Below are positions 51,922 through 61,270 of a stretch of 64,000 nucleotides of DNA, piece by piece; the first letter of the stretch is position 1; the number at the start of each line of letters is the position of its first letter. The DNA is taken from NCBI GenBank assembly GCA_029241985.1, contig JAQWUU010000004.1, positions 1 through 64,000 on the forward strand, in the 5' to 3' direction. Position numbers and translations under genes: made by a program. The stretch comes from Aquiluna sp. GTDB taxonomy: Bacteria > Actinomycetota > Actinomycetes > Actinomycetales > Microbacteriaceae. The notes beneath the pieces are model-generated. The model worked only from the letters and a program-made list of their open reading frames with translations. It was not told the DNA's origin and searched no databases.

Positions 51922-54900
51922 GTACACAGCCCAGCAGATCTTTTCGGTGGTGAGTAAAAACAAGCTAACGGATGAGCAGTCGGCTGCAATATCGGAGGCG
52001 AATACTGACGGACCAAGCTTGGTGATTGCTGGGGCAGGAAGTGGCAAAACTGAGTTGATGTCCGTGCGAACACTTTTCCTCGTTGCTAACGGGTTGGCCA
52101 AGCCAAGTGAGATTCTTGGACTCACTTTTACGAGAAAAGCAGCCAGTGAGCTTTCAAATCGAGTTAATAGAGGCCTGGTGGAACTTCGTGAGTCCTCTTT
52201 CTGGCCGGAGGGCTTAGCTGGAGATTTTGATCCCCCCAAAATCACCACTTACAACTCGTTTGGAAATGAAATATTCCGAACGCTTTCACTTCAGGTTGGC
52301 TTCGAGTCGGACGCTACTCTTCTGACAGAGGCGGGCGCAATTTCCCTCGCAAAAGACATCGTGACAAGCGCGACTGCGGAAACTTTCTCTGAGCTTTTGA
52401 ATTGGGACAGAACCGTCGATTACTTGACCGAGAAAGTGCTTTCGGCTAGCGCCGCGCTTACCGACAATCGCCAAGATCCCGAGTCTGCAATTAGCTACCT
52501 GAATGACTTCCAAGAGCGCATCGCAAAATTGCCAAAAACTGAAAAAGGTGGAGACGGTGTGTTTGCTTACCACCAAGCCATCATTGATACTGCCCAGGCT
52601 TCAAATTTGATTTTTGAACTTGCGAATAAGTACCAAAGGGAAAAACGGATTCGGGGTTTGGTTGACTTCTCAGATCAAGTGGCGCTGGCGTTCATGGCAC
52701 TTGAGAAGCAAGACTTGGTGCTTCCTCACCGGTTCGTTCTGCTGGATGAATATCAAGACACATCGTCTATTCAAACCATGTTGCTGGCCAAGTTATTCAA
52801 GGGGCGAGCGGTCATGGCCGTTGGGGATCCAAATCAAGCAATTTATGGATGGCGCGGAGCGAGCAGTGCAAACCTGAGCGGCTATTCAAAAGACTTTGGA
52901 CCTGCTGGACAGTTTGCACTCAGTGCAAGCTGGAGGTCAGGCCAGGCGATAGTAGATGCTGCCAATTTGGTAAGTGAGCCTCTCACTTCAGACCTAGGAC
53001 TATCACCGGTCAAGTTGACCGCTGGCCTGCAAATCGACTCAATCGTACAGGCGCAAGTCTGTCAGGACGAAGTGGCTGAATCCCAAGCTGCTGCCTCCTG
53101 GCTCGGTGAACGCATGAATGATGAAACATCGGCCGCGATTCTGTTTAGGTCCAAGCAGGCAATGAGCGTATTCACAGAAGCACTAGCGGCGCAGGGCTTG
53201 GACTTCGAAGTTTCAGGGCTCTCAGGCCTACTCGAGCAACCAGAGGTGGTTGATCTGATTGCTGCGTTAAAGGTTATTAGTGATCCCGAATCAGGTGCCG
53301 AGCTGATGCGAATTCTTGCCGGACCAAAGTTTCGAATTGCTCCAAGGGACATTGCCAAACTGCAATCTCTCGCAAAAAAGTTATCCAAGATACGTAAAGA
53401 AGTGAACGGCCAATTGCCGATGACTCTGGTTGAGACTTTGGACGAACTAAGGAATCCAAAATCACACGGGCTGACGGAGCTTTCCGAGCTTGGCTTGGAG
53501 CGAATGGTCTTTGCAGCGGAGCTTTTCCACCGGATGCGCACTCAGCTTTCACTTGGCGTAAGTGAGTTCGCCTGGGCTGTCGCGAAAGAACTTGAGCTCG
53601 ACATCGAGCTTTTTGCCCACTCCCGGGCCAAGTTTCCGCTAGCAAACCTCGAAGGTTTCATCTCCAGAATCGCCGATTACGAGTCGAGTGCCATCAGGCC
53701 AAGTCTCAACGGTCTAATTTCCTGGTTGAACTATGCGGTTGCCAGTGAACGATTCGAACTGCCAAAAACAGGAACCAAGGCTGGCGTCATTCAACTGATG
53801 AGCGTCCACGCTGCCAAGGGTCTCGAATGGGACTTGGTCGTGGTGGCCGGCTTAGTCAACGGGTCGTTTCCTGTCGAATCTAGGGAAACAAAGGGTTGGT
53901 TGTCCCTTGGGAAATTGCCGCACCCACTTCGGCAAGATTCAGACTGGATTCCCGAGTTTTTATGGAAATCCGCGACATCGCAAAAGCAACTAAAAATTGC
54001 TCTTGACCAGTTTGCGGATGAGAATCGGGCCAAACACGAAATAGAAGAGAGGCGGCTGGCTTACGTTGCTATAACGCGGGCGAGCAAACAGCTATTTTTG
54101 ACAGCCAGCTACTACAAGGCTGGGAATCTCAAACCTAGGCTGCCCGCTGCCTACCTGAACGAGCTACTGGAAGCGGACATGGCGAAACTCGTGGCACCGA
54201 TGCCAACACCTGATCTCGTTAATCCGCTTTCCCAGGTGGCTATTACGACAGTTTGGCCGGCTGACCCGCTGGGTGACTCGCGGGCTGACTATTTGACTGC
54301 TGCAGAAGCAGTTAGAAGCGCGAAGGCATCCAGCGTGGCGGAAAGCTTGCAACTTGCGGCAATCATCCAGCAGGCTGAGGTGCTTGGAAAAAGCTCGCCC
54401 CCCGAGCTTCCTCTGAGATTGTCCGCATCAAGAGTGGTGGCTTTGCTGGCTGACCCGGAAGCATTCTTGGCTGAGCTCGCAAGACCGGTGCCAGTCCCTT
54501 ACTCGGAAGCTGCAGCCAGGGGAACCATTTTTCACGAAGCCCTGGAACAGGCCTTTGGGCTGGATGCAGAAGTTGCTGTCGAGCGCTTCGCCGATGAGGA
54601 TCGAGGCTTGGCAGAACAGTTTTTGAAATCTCGTTTTGCTAGCCTCAAGCCGCTTTTTATCGAGAAGTCCCTGGAATACGAGCTTGGTGGCACCGTAGTG
54701 GTCTGCAAACTCGACGCTGTTTTCCAGACTGACCAGGGTTACGAAATCGTTGATTGGAAATCCGGTGCTTCACCAAAGTCACAAGCTGAAATTGAAGCCA
54801 GGGCCGTTCAGTTGTCTCTTTATCGCATCGGTCTGGCGAGACTCCTCAAGATTGGAGTAGAGCGCGTGAGTGCGTCATTTTTCTTTGCTAAGGATGGAAA

Positions 54901-54982
54901 AGAGATAACCCCATCGGTGCCATCAGAAGCTGAACTCTTTGAAAAATTACATTCGCTTAGAAAAGCTCATCTTCACTCTTAG
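51914..54982 (+). CDS. adnB: AdnB-like UvrD/Rep helicase with C-terminal PD-(D/E)XK nuclease
   Basis: IAGAGSGKTELMSVRT, LLDEYQDTSSIQ, YEIVDWKSGASP. Confidence 0.9.
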   Translation: MTKYTAQQIFSVVSKNKLTDEQSAAISEANTDGPSLVIAGAGSGKTELMSVRTLFLVANGLAKPSEILGLTFTRKAASELSNRVNRGLVELRESSFWPEGLAGDFDPPKITTYNSFGNEIFRTLSLQVGFESDATLLTEAGAISLAKDIVTSATAETFSELLNWDRTVDYLTEKVLSASAALTDNRQDPESAISYLNDFQERIAKLPKTEKGGDGVFAYHQAIIDTAQASNLIFELANKYQREKRIRGLVDFSDQVALAFMALEKQDLVLPHRFVLLDEYQDTSSIQTMLLAKLFKGRAVMAVGDPNQAIYGWRGASSANLSGYSKDFGPAGQFALSASWRSGQAIVDAANLVSEPLTSDLGLSPVKLTAGLQIDSIVQAQVCQDEVAESQAAASWLGERMNDETSAAILFRSKQAMSVFTEALAAQGLDFEVSGLSGLLEQPEVVDLIAALKVISDPESGAELMRILAGPKFRIAPRDIAKLQSLAKKLSKIRKEVNGQLPMTLVETLDELRNPKSHGLTELSELGLERMVFAAELFHRMRTQLSLGVSEFAWAVAKELELDIELFAHSRAKFPLANLEGFISRIADYESSAIRPSLNGLISWLNYAVASERFELPKTGTKAGVIQLMSVHAAKGLEWDLVVVAGLVNGSFPVESRETKGWLSLGKLPHPLRQDSDWIPEFLWKSATSQKQLKIALDQFADENRAKHEIEERRLAYVAITRASKQLFLTASYYKAGNLKPRLPAAYLNELLEADMAKLVAPMPTPDLVNPLSQVAITTVWPADPLGDSRADYLTAAEAVRSAKASSVAESLQLAAIIQQAEVLGKSSPPELPLRLSASRVVALLADPEAFLAELARPVPVPYSEAAARGTIFHEALEQAFGLDAEVAVERFADEDRGLAEQFLKSRFASLKPLFIEKSLEYELGGTVVVCKLDAVFQTDQGYEIVDWKSGASPKSQAEIEARAVQLSLYRIGLARLLKIGVERVSASFFFAKDGKEITPSVPSEAELFEKLHSLRKAHLHS

Positions 54983-56057
54983 GCTCTTCACCTAGCGGTT
55001 CTTCGATTGCTAGCACCTCACTCGGTTCTGCCTGAGCCTTATCGGCGACCTCGCTATTGACAATTTTGTCCGCTGAGGCTGCAACCACTGGAGCTTGCGT
55101 GTCAGATGCTTGGTAGGCAATACCTGCGAAGCTAGCGGCCCTGAGGCTACGAAGGTTTCCACTATCCAGTTGTTCTCTTAGCTCTGAAATCATGTTTTCA
55201 GCAATCGCAATTTCTTTCGCGTCTTCGGATTCAAGGCAGTGCAAGAGCCAGCTACCCAATTCAAGTTCCGAGTAAAGCTGAGCCCGCTGCCCAATGTTTT
55301 CGTCAGCTTGAGATCTGTTGGCTCGATAGTTCAAGGTGGTGTCTTGGAGTGTTGTTCTAAGTGCTCCACCTGTAAGCCAGCGCAGGTCATCGGCCGGGTC
55401 ACCAATTCTCAGTGAACTCCAGCCAGCCAGCCCTGTGACGCTTTGACCGCTCACGCGCAAAGTTTCTTGCGTTAGATTGCCGTGAACAACTGCTCCGTGA
55501 AAACGGAAAAGTCCAACTTCTTCGGTGGCGGCTTCCCATCTAGAAAGCAGTGCCGCTGGTACTCGACCGGTTTGGGCTATCGCATCAATCTCCGCTACTT
55601 TTTGCCGAAGTATCGTCTCAGCATCAAGTTCCACCAGCCCTGAATCTCTTAGTATCGACGGATTCATGTTGTGAAGCCTGGCAATCGCCTCACCTAAAGA
55701 CTTCGAGAACTCACCCGGGGCAAATTTTGCAAGGTCCGGCTTTTCTCCGCCGATTAAAGTAAGCAGAACGGCTCGCGCGCCATCTGAGTCTCTGGTTTGT
55801 CCCACCAGTTTTGGCACATCCAGGGATAGTTGGTCTTGGTGGGGAGCAATCACTTCAAGCGCCTGAAGCTCAGTTGCTAATTCAGACTCACCCGCGGACG
55901 TAGAGGCCATAAGCAGTTGATACGAGTCCCCATCTTCGTCCCAGAGCTGCAGTTGATCGATATCCGGATTGGACTCGTTTCTGAGATAGTTGCGGAAGGT
56001 AATGCCAGGGGCAGCGTCGGCTGCAAGCGAGGCTAATATCAAACTTGGTCGTAACAC
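54957..56057 (-). CDS. Phosphotransferase-fold protein (aminoglycoside phosphotransferase-like)
   Basis: ARLHNMNPSIL, FRFHGAVVHGNLTQETLRV (HxN catalytic-loop-like); GTG 56057. Confidence 0.75.
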   Translation of the reverse strand: MLRPSLILASLAADAAPGITFRNYLRNESNPDIDQLQLWDEDGDSYQLLMASTSAGESELATELQALEVIAPHQDQLSLDVPKLVGQTRDSDGARAVLLTLIGGEKPDLAKFAPGEFSKSLGEAIARLHNMNPSILRDSGLVELDAETILRQKVAEIDAIAQTGRVPAALLSRWEAATEEVGLFRFHGAVVHGNLTQETLRVSGQSVTGLAGWSSLRIGDPADDLRWLTGGALRTTLQDTTLNYRANRSQADENIGQRAQLYSELELGSWLLHCLESEDAKEIAIAENMISELREQLDSGNLRSLRAASFAGIAYQASDTQAPVVAASADKIVNSEVADKAQAEPSEVLAIEEPLGEEPKSEDELF

Positions 56058-56121
56058 CTCATCAGGTTAGATTGCCCAAGAGGTCGCAGGCCTGAACGCC
56101 ACGCGTAGCGTAAGGAAATCA

Positions 56122-57753
56122 ATGTCATCAGAGAATGCCTCCAGCAGGCTTTTCGCTGACCTAGATCCTGACCAGGTCGCCGCCGCCACCGCCCTCCACG
56201 GACCGGTTGCAATCATCGCCGCAGCCGGCAGTGGGAAGACAAGAACAGTGAGTCATAGAATCGCTCACGGAATCGAGACCGGGGCTTACGCGGCGAACAG
56301 GGTTTTTGCCCTCAGCTATACCAATAGAGCGGCTGCCGAACTGCGGTCCAGGCTGCGTGGGCTAGGTGCCAGAGATGTAGCTGTCAGGACCTTTCACTCT
56401 GCTGCACTTGCTCAGCTCCAATTTTTCTGGCCGCAACTAACAGACTCATTTGCACCGAAACTGATTACAAATAAGGCTCCGCTGATCCACGAAGTTCTCG
56501 AACAAATGTCAATTCAGCCAACTGCTTTGTTGAAATCTAGCCTGCAGGCTCAGGTCGAGTTAATTCGATACTCAATGCAGTCAGTGGAAGATCACCTTGC
56601 AAAATCTCACAGCGATCTCGCGCTAAGTCCGGAGCGGTTTATCGAGTTTTTTCAAGGTTTCGAAGCTCTTAAGCAGCAGCGGAAAATTATCGACTGGGAG
56701 GACGCGCTCCTTCTTTGCGTTGGGCTTTTGAGAGATCAGCCGCGAATGCTGGCGCACGTTCAACAGCAGTATCGCTTCTTCACTGTGGACGAGTACCAGG
56801 ACATATCCGTTTTGCAACAATCACTGCTTGAAACCTGGTTGGGTGACCGCCAGGAACTTTGCGTTGTTGGTGACCCTAGGCAAACTATTTACACGTTTGC
56901 CGGAGCGAGAAGCGATTTTTTGACTGACTTCTCCAGTAGGTATGAATCAGCTCAGGTGTTTGAGCTCACTCGAAACTATAGATCCAGCCAAGAAATAGTT
57001 GCCCTTGCGAATCGGGTTAGCCCAGACGCGCCAATCGAGGCTGTAAGAAAAGTTTCTTCGAAGCCAACGTTCCAAGCCTTCAATAATGCAGCGGTAGAAG
57101 CCATTGAGGTGGTTTCCAGCATTGAAGCCCTCCTAGGTGACGGCAACCAAAAAGGACAAATTGCCGTGCTTTCAAGGACAAACTCTCAGTTGACACCGGT
57201 GGAAAATGCCCTAAAACAGGCGGGAATTGATTATCAAGTTCGCGGGGCTGGAAGGTTTTTTAAGCGGCCAGAAGTAGTTCAGGGAATGGGTGCCATGAGG
57301 GCGCTGCAAACCTCGACCGCCACGGAACCACTTTTCATTGAGGTCTCGAAAATAATCACATCTTTAGGCTGGACTTCGGTTGGAGTGAAGAATGAAAAAT
57401 GGTCTGCCCTGAACTGGTTTATTGAGGTGCTAGAGGAGATTGAGACTGAGAATCTCGATGAATACCTTCGCGAACTAGATGAGCGCGAGCGCTCAGGCCA
57501 TGAGCCGCTCCGCGATGCAGTCATGCTCGCAACCGTCCATGGCACCAAGGGTTTGGAATTTGACAACGTTTTTCTAATCGGCATGAATCAAGGTTTCTTC
57601 CCAATTGGCTATGCCAAGACACCGCAGGAGCAGGCCGAAGAGCGCAGATTGTTTTATGTTGCGATTACCCGTGCAAAGAACTCCTTAGCCATCAGTCACA
57701 GACTCGATAAACCAGCCTCGGAATTCATTACTCTGTTCGGCACCCACAGTTAG
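56122..57753 (+). CDS. UvrD/Rep-family DNA helicase (UvrD2-like)
   Basis: IAAAGSGKTRTVSHRIAHGI, TVDEYQDIS, VHGTKGLEFDNVFLIGMNQGFFP. Confidence 0.92.
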   Translation: MSSENASSRLFADLDPDQVAAATALHGPVAIIAAAGSGKTRTVSHRIAHGIETGAYAANRVFALSYTNRAAAELRSRLRGLGARDVAVRTFHSAALAQLQFFWPQLTDSFAPKLITNKAPLIHEVLEQMSIQPTALLKSSLQAQVELIRYSMQSVEDHLAKSHSDLALSPERFIEFFQGFEALKQQRKIIDWEDALLLCVGLLRDQPRMLAHVQQQYRFFTVDEYQDISVLQQSLLETWLGDRQELCVVGDPRQTIYTFAGARSDFLTDFSSRYESAQVFELTRNYRSSQEIVALANRVSPDAPIEAVRKVSSKPTFQAFNNAAVEAIEVVSSIEALLGDGNQKGQIAVLSRTNSQLTPVENALKQAGIDYQVRGAGRFFKRPEVVQGMGAMRALQTSTATEPLFIEVSKIITSLGWTSVGVKNEKWSALNWFIEVLEEIETENLDEYLRELDERERSGHEPLRDAVMLATVHGTKGLEFDNVFLIGMNQGFFPIGYAKTPQEQAEERRLFYVAITRAKNSLAISHRLDKPASEFITLFGTHS

Positions 57754-58729
57754 TCGAGTCCAGTGTGAGGGTTTCAAGAATGCCAGTCCGCGACATTCTG
57801 GTGGTTTCCGAAACCGTGCTGGAGAGGTATTTGTCCAAGTAGTTCAGGGACTTATTCATTGCGATTCCGCTGGCAAATAGCATCATTGCCGTGTCGGCCA
57901 AATCCCGCTCTAAATTGGATAACTGTGTGGCTATGCTGACCCAATTTGCATTCACGGACATTCGATGAAGTTCGACACAAGCCAAACAGGCAGTGGCACC
58001 GGGGATCACAATCGGAGAGATCTCTACTCCCAATTCGGTGAAGCAGATTGAAATGTGCGGAACGTCCCTGGCCATCCACATTTGATAGCTGGCCGGTTGA
58101 ACCACGTCGGTAGATATGAGTACGGCTAGGTCACAGAGGTCGAATGTTGTGCTTGCCCGGCTGTGAAGCCGAACCTTGAGGCTCGGCTCGTCTGCCCTGA
58201 TTGCTGCAATTCGCTGCTGCCCAAGGCGATGAAGGGAATACCCCATTTCAAGTGTGTCCGATTCTTGAACCCTGGAATGGTCTGACGTGAAAATTCCCTG
58301 AATGGCCGATGCACTCATCGCCTTCGCTATTGTCAGGCCCGTTCGATTGAGGCAAGAGATGTAAATCTTCAAATTTGATCGGGCTTTTAGGAGCTCTGCT
58401 GGGTCCTCAACTCCGAGCAGGTAAAGGCGCATTATCTCCGAGAACCTGCGCTCAACTTCAGTCTCCGAGAACTGAGGCAGGAAGGAGCTTGTTTTGGATA
58501 AAGTCCCATTCAATCTTTGAAGCAGGTCGCTCGTGGTTTTTGGGTCGGCGCTCGCCATTTTCGGGAGGTGGGGAATCTGGTTGTTTGAAATCCCAGCTTC
58601 TAGGTACTCCAAAAGCCTGAGTTCAGCAGGGGTCAGGTTATTTAGAATCTTGCCTTGCGCACCGAATTGCCTGGCAGATTCTGAGATCCAGAGTCTGGCA
58701 AGACCCGGATTGATTTGTCTGACCACCAA
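57728..58729 (-). CDS. ThiF/E1-like (TOMM cyclodehydratase-like) conserved protein
   Basis: PGATACLACVELHR and C-terminal NCGC; start uncertain (TTG 58729 or GTG 58726). Confidence 0.75.
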   Translation of the reverse strand: MVVRQINPGLARLWISESARQFGAQGKILNNLTPAELRLLEYLEAGISNNQIPHLPKMASADPKTTSDLLQRLNGTLSKTSSFLPQFSETEVERRFSEIMRLYLLGVEDPAELLKARSNLKIYISCLNRTGLTIAKAMSASAIQGIFTSDHSRVQESDTLEMGYSLHRLGQQRIAAIRADEPSLKVRLHSRASTTFDLCDLAVLISTDVVQPASYQMWMARDVPHISICFTELGVEISPIVIPGATACLACVELHRMSVNANWVSIATQLSNLERDLADTAMMLFASGIAMNKSLNYLDKYLSSTVSETTRMSRTGILETLTLDSTNCGCRTE

Positions 58730-58777
58730 CGGAATTCTGCCCAGAATTTACGCCATTCGAATTGGGTTTTCCACAGC

Positions 58778-60055
58778 CTATTCAGATAAAAACTTTTTGA
58801 GCTGGTCCTCGAAATCATCTCCATTGTTCTGCAATCGAGCAATCAGAGCCGCTGGATTTTGGATCTCCGCTGCGGAGGGGAGTTGATCGGGGTGCGACCA
58901 GAGGGCATCAGTGGACTTGTTGCCAAGCACAGCGGTGACTTCCTGCCACATTAGAGTCGCTTCTCTCCTGAGCCTCGGGCTCAAATCCAGTCCAAGCAGC
59001 GCTTCAAAAGTTTTTGCAGAGGCTCGGCTAGTTGCGCGTTGTCGGTTGTAAAGCTCGAAGACCAGCAGGATGCTGGGCAGACGTTTGGTTGCCTCTAACG
59101 CGATCGCGTCAGCCCAGCCTTCGATTAGGGCAAGCGAAACTTCAATCCGCTCAAGGGCCTGCTCTTGCTCGGCACTTCTTGGCGAGACCATCGCACTGGC
59201 CTCAATTATTTGCTCCATCATTCCTGGATTTGCAGGATCAATCTGTTGAACAATGTCCTCGATCCCACTCAGATCCACAGTCAATCCAGCTGCGAACTCT
59301 CTCACCTGAGTAATGATCTGATCTCTTAGCCAACCTGATTGACTGAAAAGCGAGGAAATCGCCAGTTCGCGCGTCGCAAGGAAAATCAAAACCTCACTCT
59401 TGGGCGCGTCAAGGTCTTTTATGTACGCTTCGAGGTTCTGGGTAATTATTCCAGGCCTGTCAGTCAGGGGAATTCCTATTTCAGCGGATAGTAGGACCTC
59501 GCTCGACAATTTTCCAATAGCTTGGCCAAGCTGCATCGCAAAAATTGAAGCCCCGGCATTGCCAATGAAGTTTTTGGCTGGTCCCATCATTTCGCTCAAC
59601 TCAGATGGCATGGTGTCACCCAGACTTTGACTCAGAGCTCGGGCCATGCTGTTGGCAACTGGTTCCGAAAGTTCTCTAAAAAGCGGCATCGCCTCTTGGG
59701 CCCAAACAGATCTGCTGAGTTTTTTTGGTGGATTGACATTTGCAAAGTCTGTGACCTCGCCGAGCCACAGGCGGCCCATGTCAAAAGCACTGTCAACTTC
59801 GGCCTCGACACTTGCTGCCGCGTCTTTCTGGTCCCGCTTGGAAAGTGCCAGTGCCTGGTTCATTGCCAACTTCCAGTCAACAGGTTCAGCTGGCTCACCA
59901 GTCATATTGGAAACTTGTCCGAACAGATTGCTCAGCATTGCAGGGTCAGCACTGAACCCAGCGACTTTTGCAAGGTCCTCTGGATCCAATTGCCCGGATT
60001 CCATCATTTTCTTGATTAGGCGCTCGAGCTCTTCTCGGCTTGGCTGGTCATCCAT
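58778..60055 (-). CDS. DUF2342 (zinc-dependent metalloprotease-like) protein
   Basis: VDWKLAMNQALALS, VNPPKKLSRSVWAQEAMPLFRELSEPVA, ALIEGWADAI; AGAGGTGA SD. Confidence 0.83.
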   Translation of the reverse strand: MDDQPSREELERLIKKMMESGQLDPEDLAKVAGFSADPAMLSNLFGQVSNMTGEPAEPVDWKLAMNQALALSKRDQKDAAASVEAEVDSAFDMGRLWLGEVTDFANVNPPKKLSRSVWAQEAMPLFRELSEPVANSMARALSQSLGDTMPSELSEMMGPAKNFIGNAGASIFAMQLGQAIGKLSSEVLLSAEIGIPLTDRPGIITQNLEAYIKDLDAPKSEVLIFLATRELAISSLFSQSGWLRDQIITQVREFAAGLTVDLSGIEDIVQQIDPANPGMMEQIIEASAMVSPRSAEQEQALERIEVSLALIEGWADAIALEATKRLPSILLVFELYNRQRATSRASAKTFEALLGLDLSPRLRREATLMWQEVTAVLGNKSTDALWSHPDQLPSAAEIQNPAALIARLQNNGDDFEDQLKKFLSE

Positions 60056-60153
60056 TGCTCACCTCTTTAGGGTCAAACGCTACCTTGCTCCGCTGAAGAT
60101 GCCCTGCAAGTTGCTTTGAAACGTTGCCATGTTCGCCTAGGGCGTGAGGGTCA

Positions 60154-61260
60154 ATGCGTGAATTTGTCCAGTCGGTATTTAGCATTGGGGGGATGACTTT
60201 TTTTGAAAATCCAAAACCAAGCAAGACCATCCGTAAATCGGGATGGATTGGCTTTGGTGTGTTGGCTCTGATCTTAACGGGGGTCCTGCTAATCCCTACC
60301 GGTTTTGTGATTGAAAGACCTGGCCAAGTGTTTAATGTCATGGGGGAAATCGACGGCGAGCAAGTTATAAGTTCGTCTGAAGTCGAGATTTTTGCCTCCG
60401 AAACTAGATTCGATGTGACTACGGTTTCACTTTTGGGCAATCGAGAATCAACACCGAGTTGGGTGCAGGTCTTTCGCGCCTGGGCGGATCCGAATCAGAT
60501 TGTTATCCCACTCGATGAAGTCTTCCCGCCAAATTTCAGTACCGAGCAGTTTCGCGCAGAGTCGTCGCTTCAAATGGAAGTTTCACAGCAGGATGCAATC
60601 GCTGTTGCCCTCAAAAATCTTGGGTACGAGGTGCCAAGGGTGCTTTATGTAAACACAGTGCTGGAGGATGCTCCGGCCTCTGGAATTTTGATTGCCGGTG
60701 ACCTTGTAGTGAATGCCGACGGCAAACCGGTAGCGGATTTCGACAACTTCAAAGCCATTATTCAATCGACGCAAGGTGACGCGCTAGAAATCCAAGTCAT
60801 TCGCGAGGGCAATTTGAAGACACTTTCTGTTTCGCCAAAATTGACCGGAGAAGCCTGGGCAATTGGAGCGATGATTGGGTACACATATGACTTTCCTTTT
60901 GACCTCACGCTTCAGCTCGGGGACGTCGGTGGACCCAGCGGGGGCTTGATGTTCAGCCTTGGCGTACTTGACTCTCTGACGCCTGGTTCCCTTGGGGGAA
61001 ATTCACATATTGCAGGGACTGGCACGATTAATTCCGAGGGGGCAGTGGGCCCCATCGGAGGCATAGGTCTGAAAATGCTTGGGGCCAAACAGGCCGGAGC
61101 AACCCTCTTTTTAGCTCCGGAGGCGAACTGCGCTGAAGCCCTAGCTCAAATTCCCAGTAATTTGACAGTTGTTTCAGTGAGAGACTTAGCTGAGGCCATT
61201 GAGAAAATAGACTTGTTCACCTCGGGGCAACAAATGCCCGAACTGCAATGCACAAACTAG
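60154..61260 (+). CDS. PDZ/Lon-like (S16) membrane protease
   Basis: PDZ core ILIAGDLVVNADGKPVADF, GDVGGPSGGLMFSLGVLD catalytic Ser, IGLKMLGAKQAGA Lys. Confidence 0.9.
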   Translation: MREFVQSVFSIGGMTFFENPKPSKTIRKSGWIGFGVLALILTGVLLIPTGFVIERPGQVFNVMGEIDGEQVISSSEVEIFASETRFDVTTVSLLGNRESTPSWVQVFRAWADPNQIVIPLDEVFPPNFSTEQFRAESSLQMEVSQQDAIAVALKNLGYEVPRVLYVNTVLEDAPASGILIAGDLVVNADGKPVADFDNFKAIIQSTQGDALEIQVIREGNLKTLSVSPKLTGEAWAIGAMIGYTYDFPFDLTLQLGDVGGPSGGLMFSLGVLDSLTPGSLGGNSHIAGTGTINSEGAVGPIGGIGLKMLGAKQAGATLFLAPEANCAEALAQIPSNLTVVSVRDLAEAIEKIDLFTSGQQMPELQCTN

Positions 61261-61270
61261 GAGATAGATA

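Noticed and set aside
53062-53541. 159-aa minus-strand ORF inside adnB
   Set aside because: Shadow ORF opposite a helicase/nuclease gene with intact motifs.
59646-60119. 157-aa plus-strand ORF overlapping the DUF2342 gene
   Set aside because: Opposite strand to a recognisable conserved gene with a good SD; no motif of its own.
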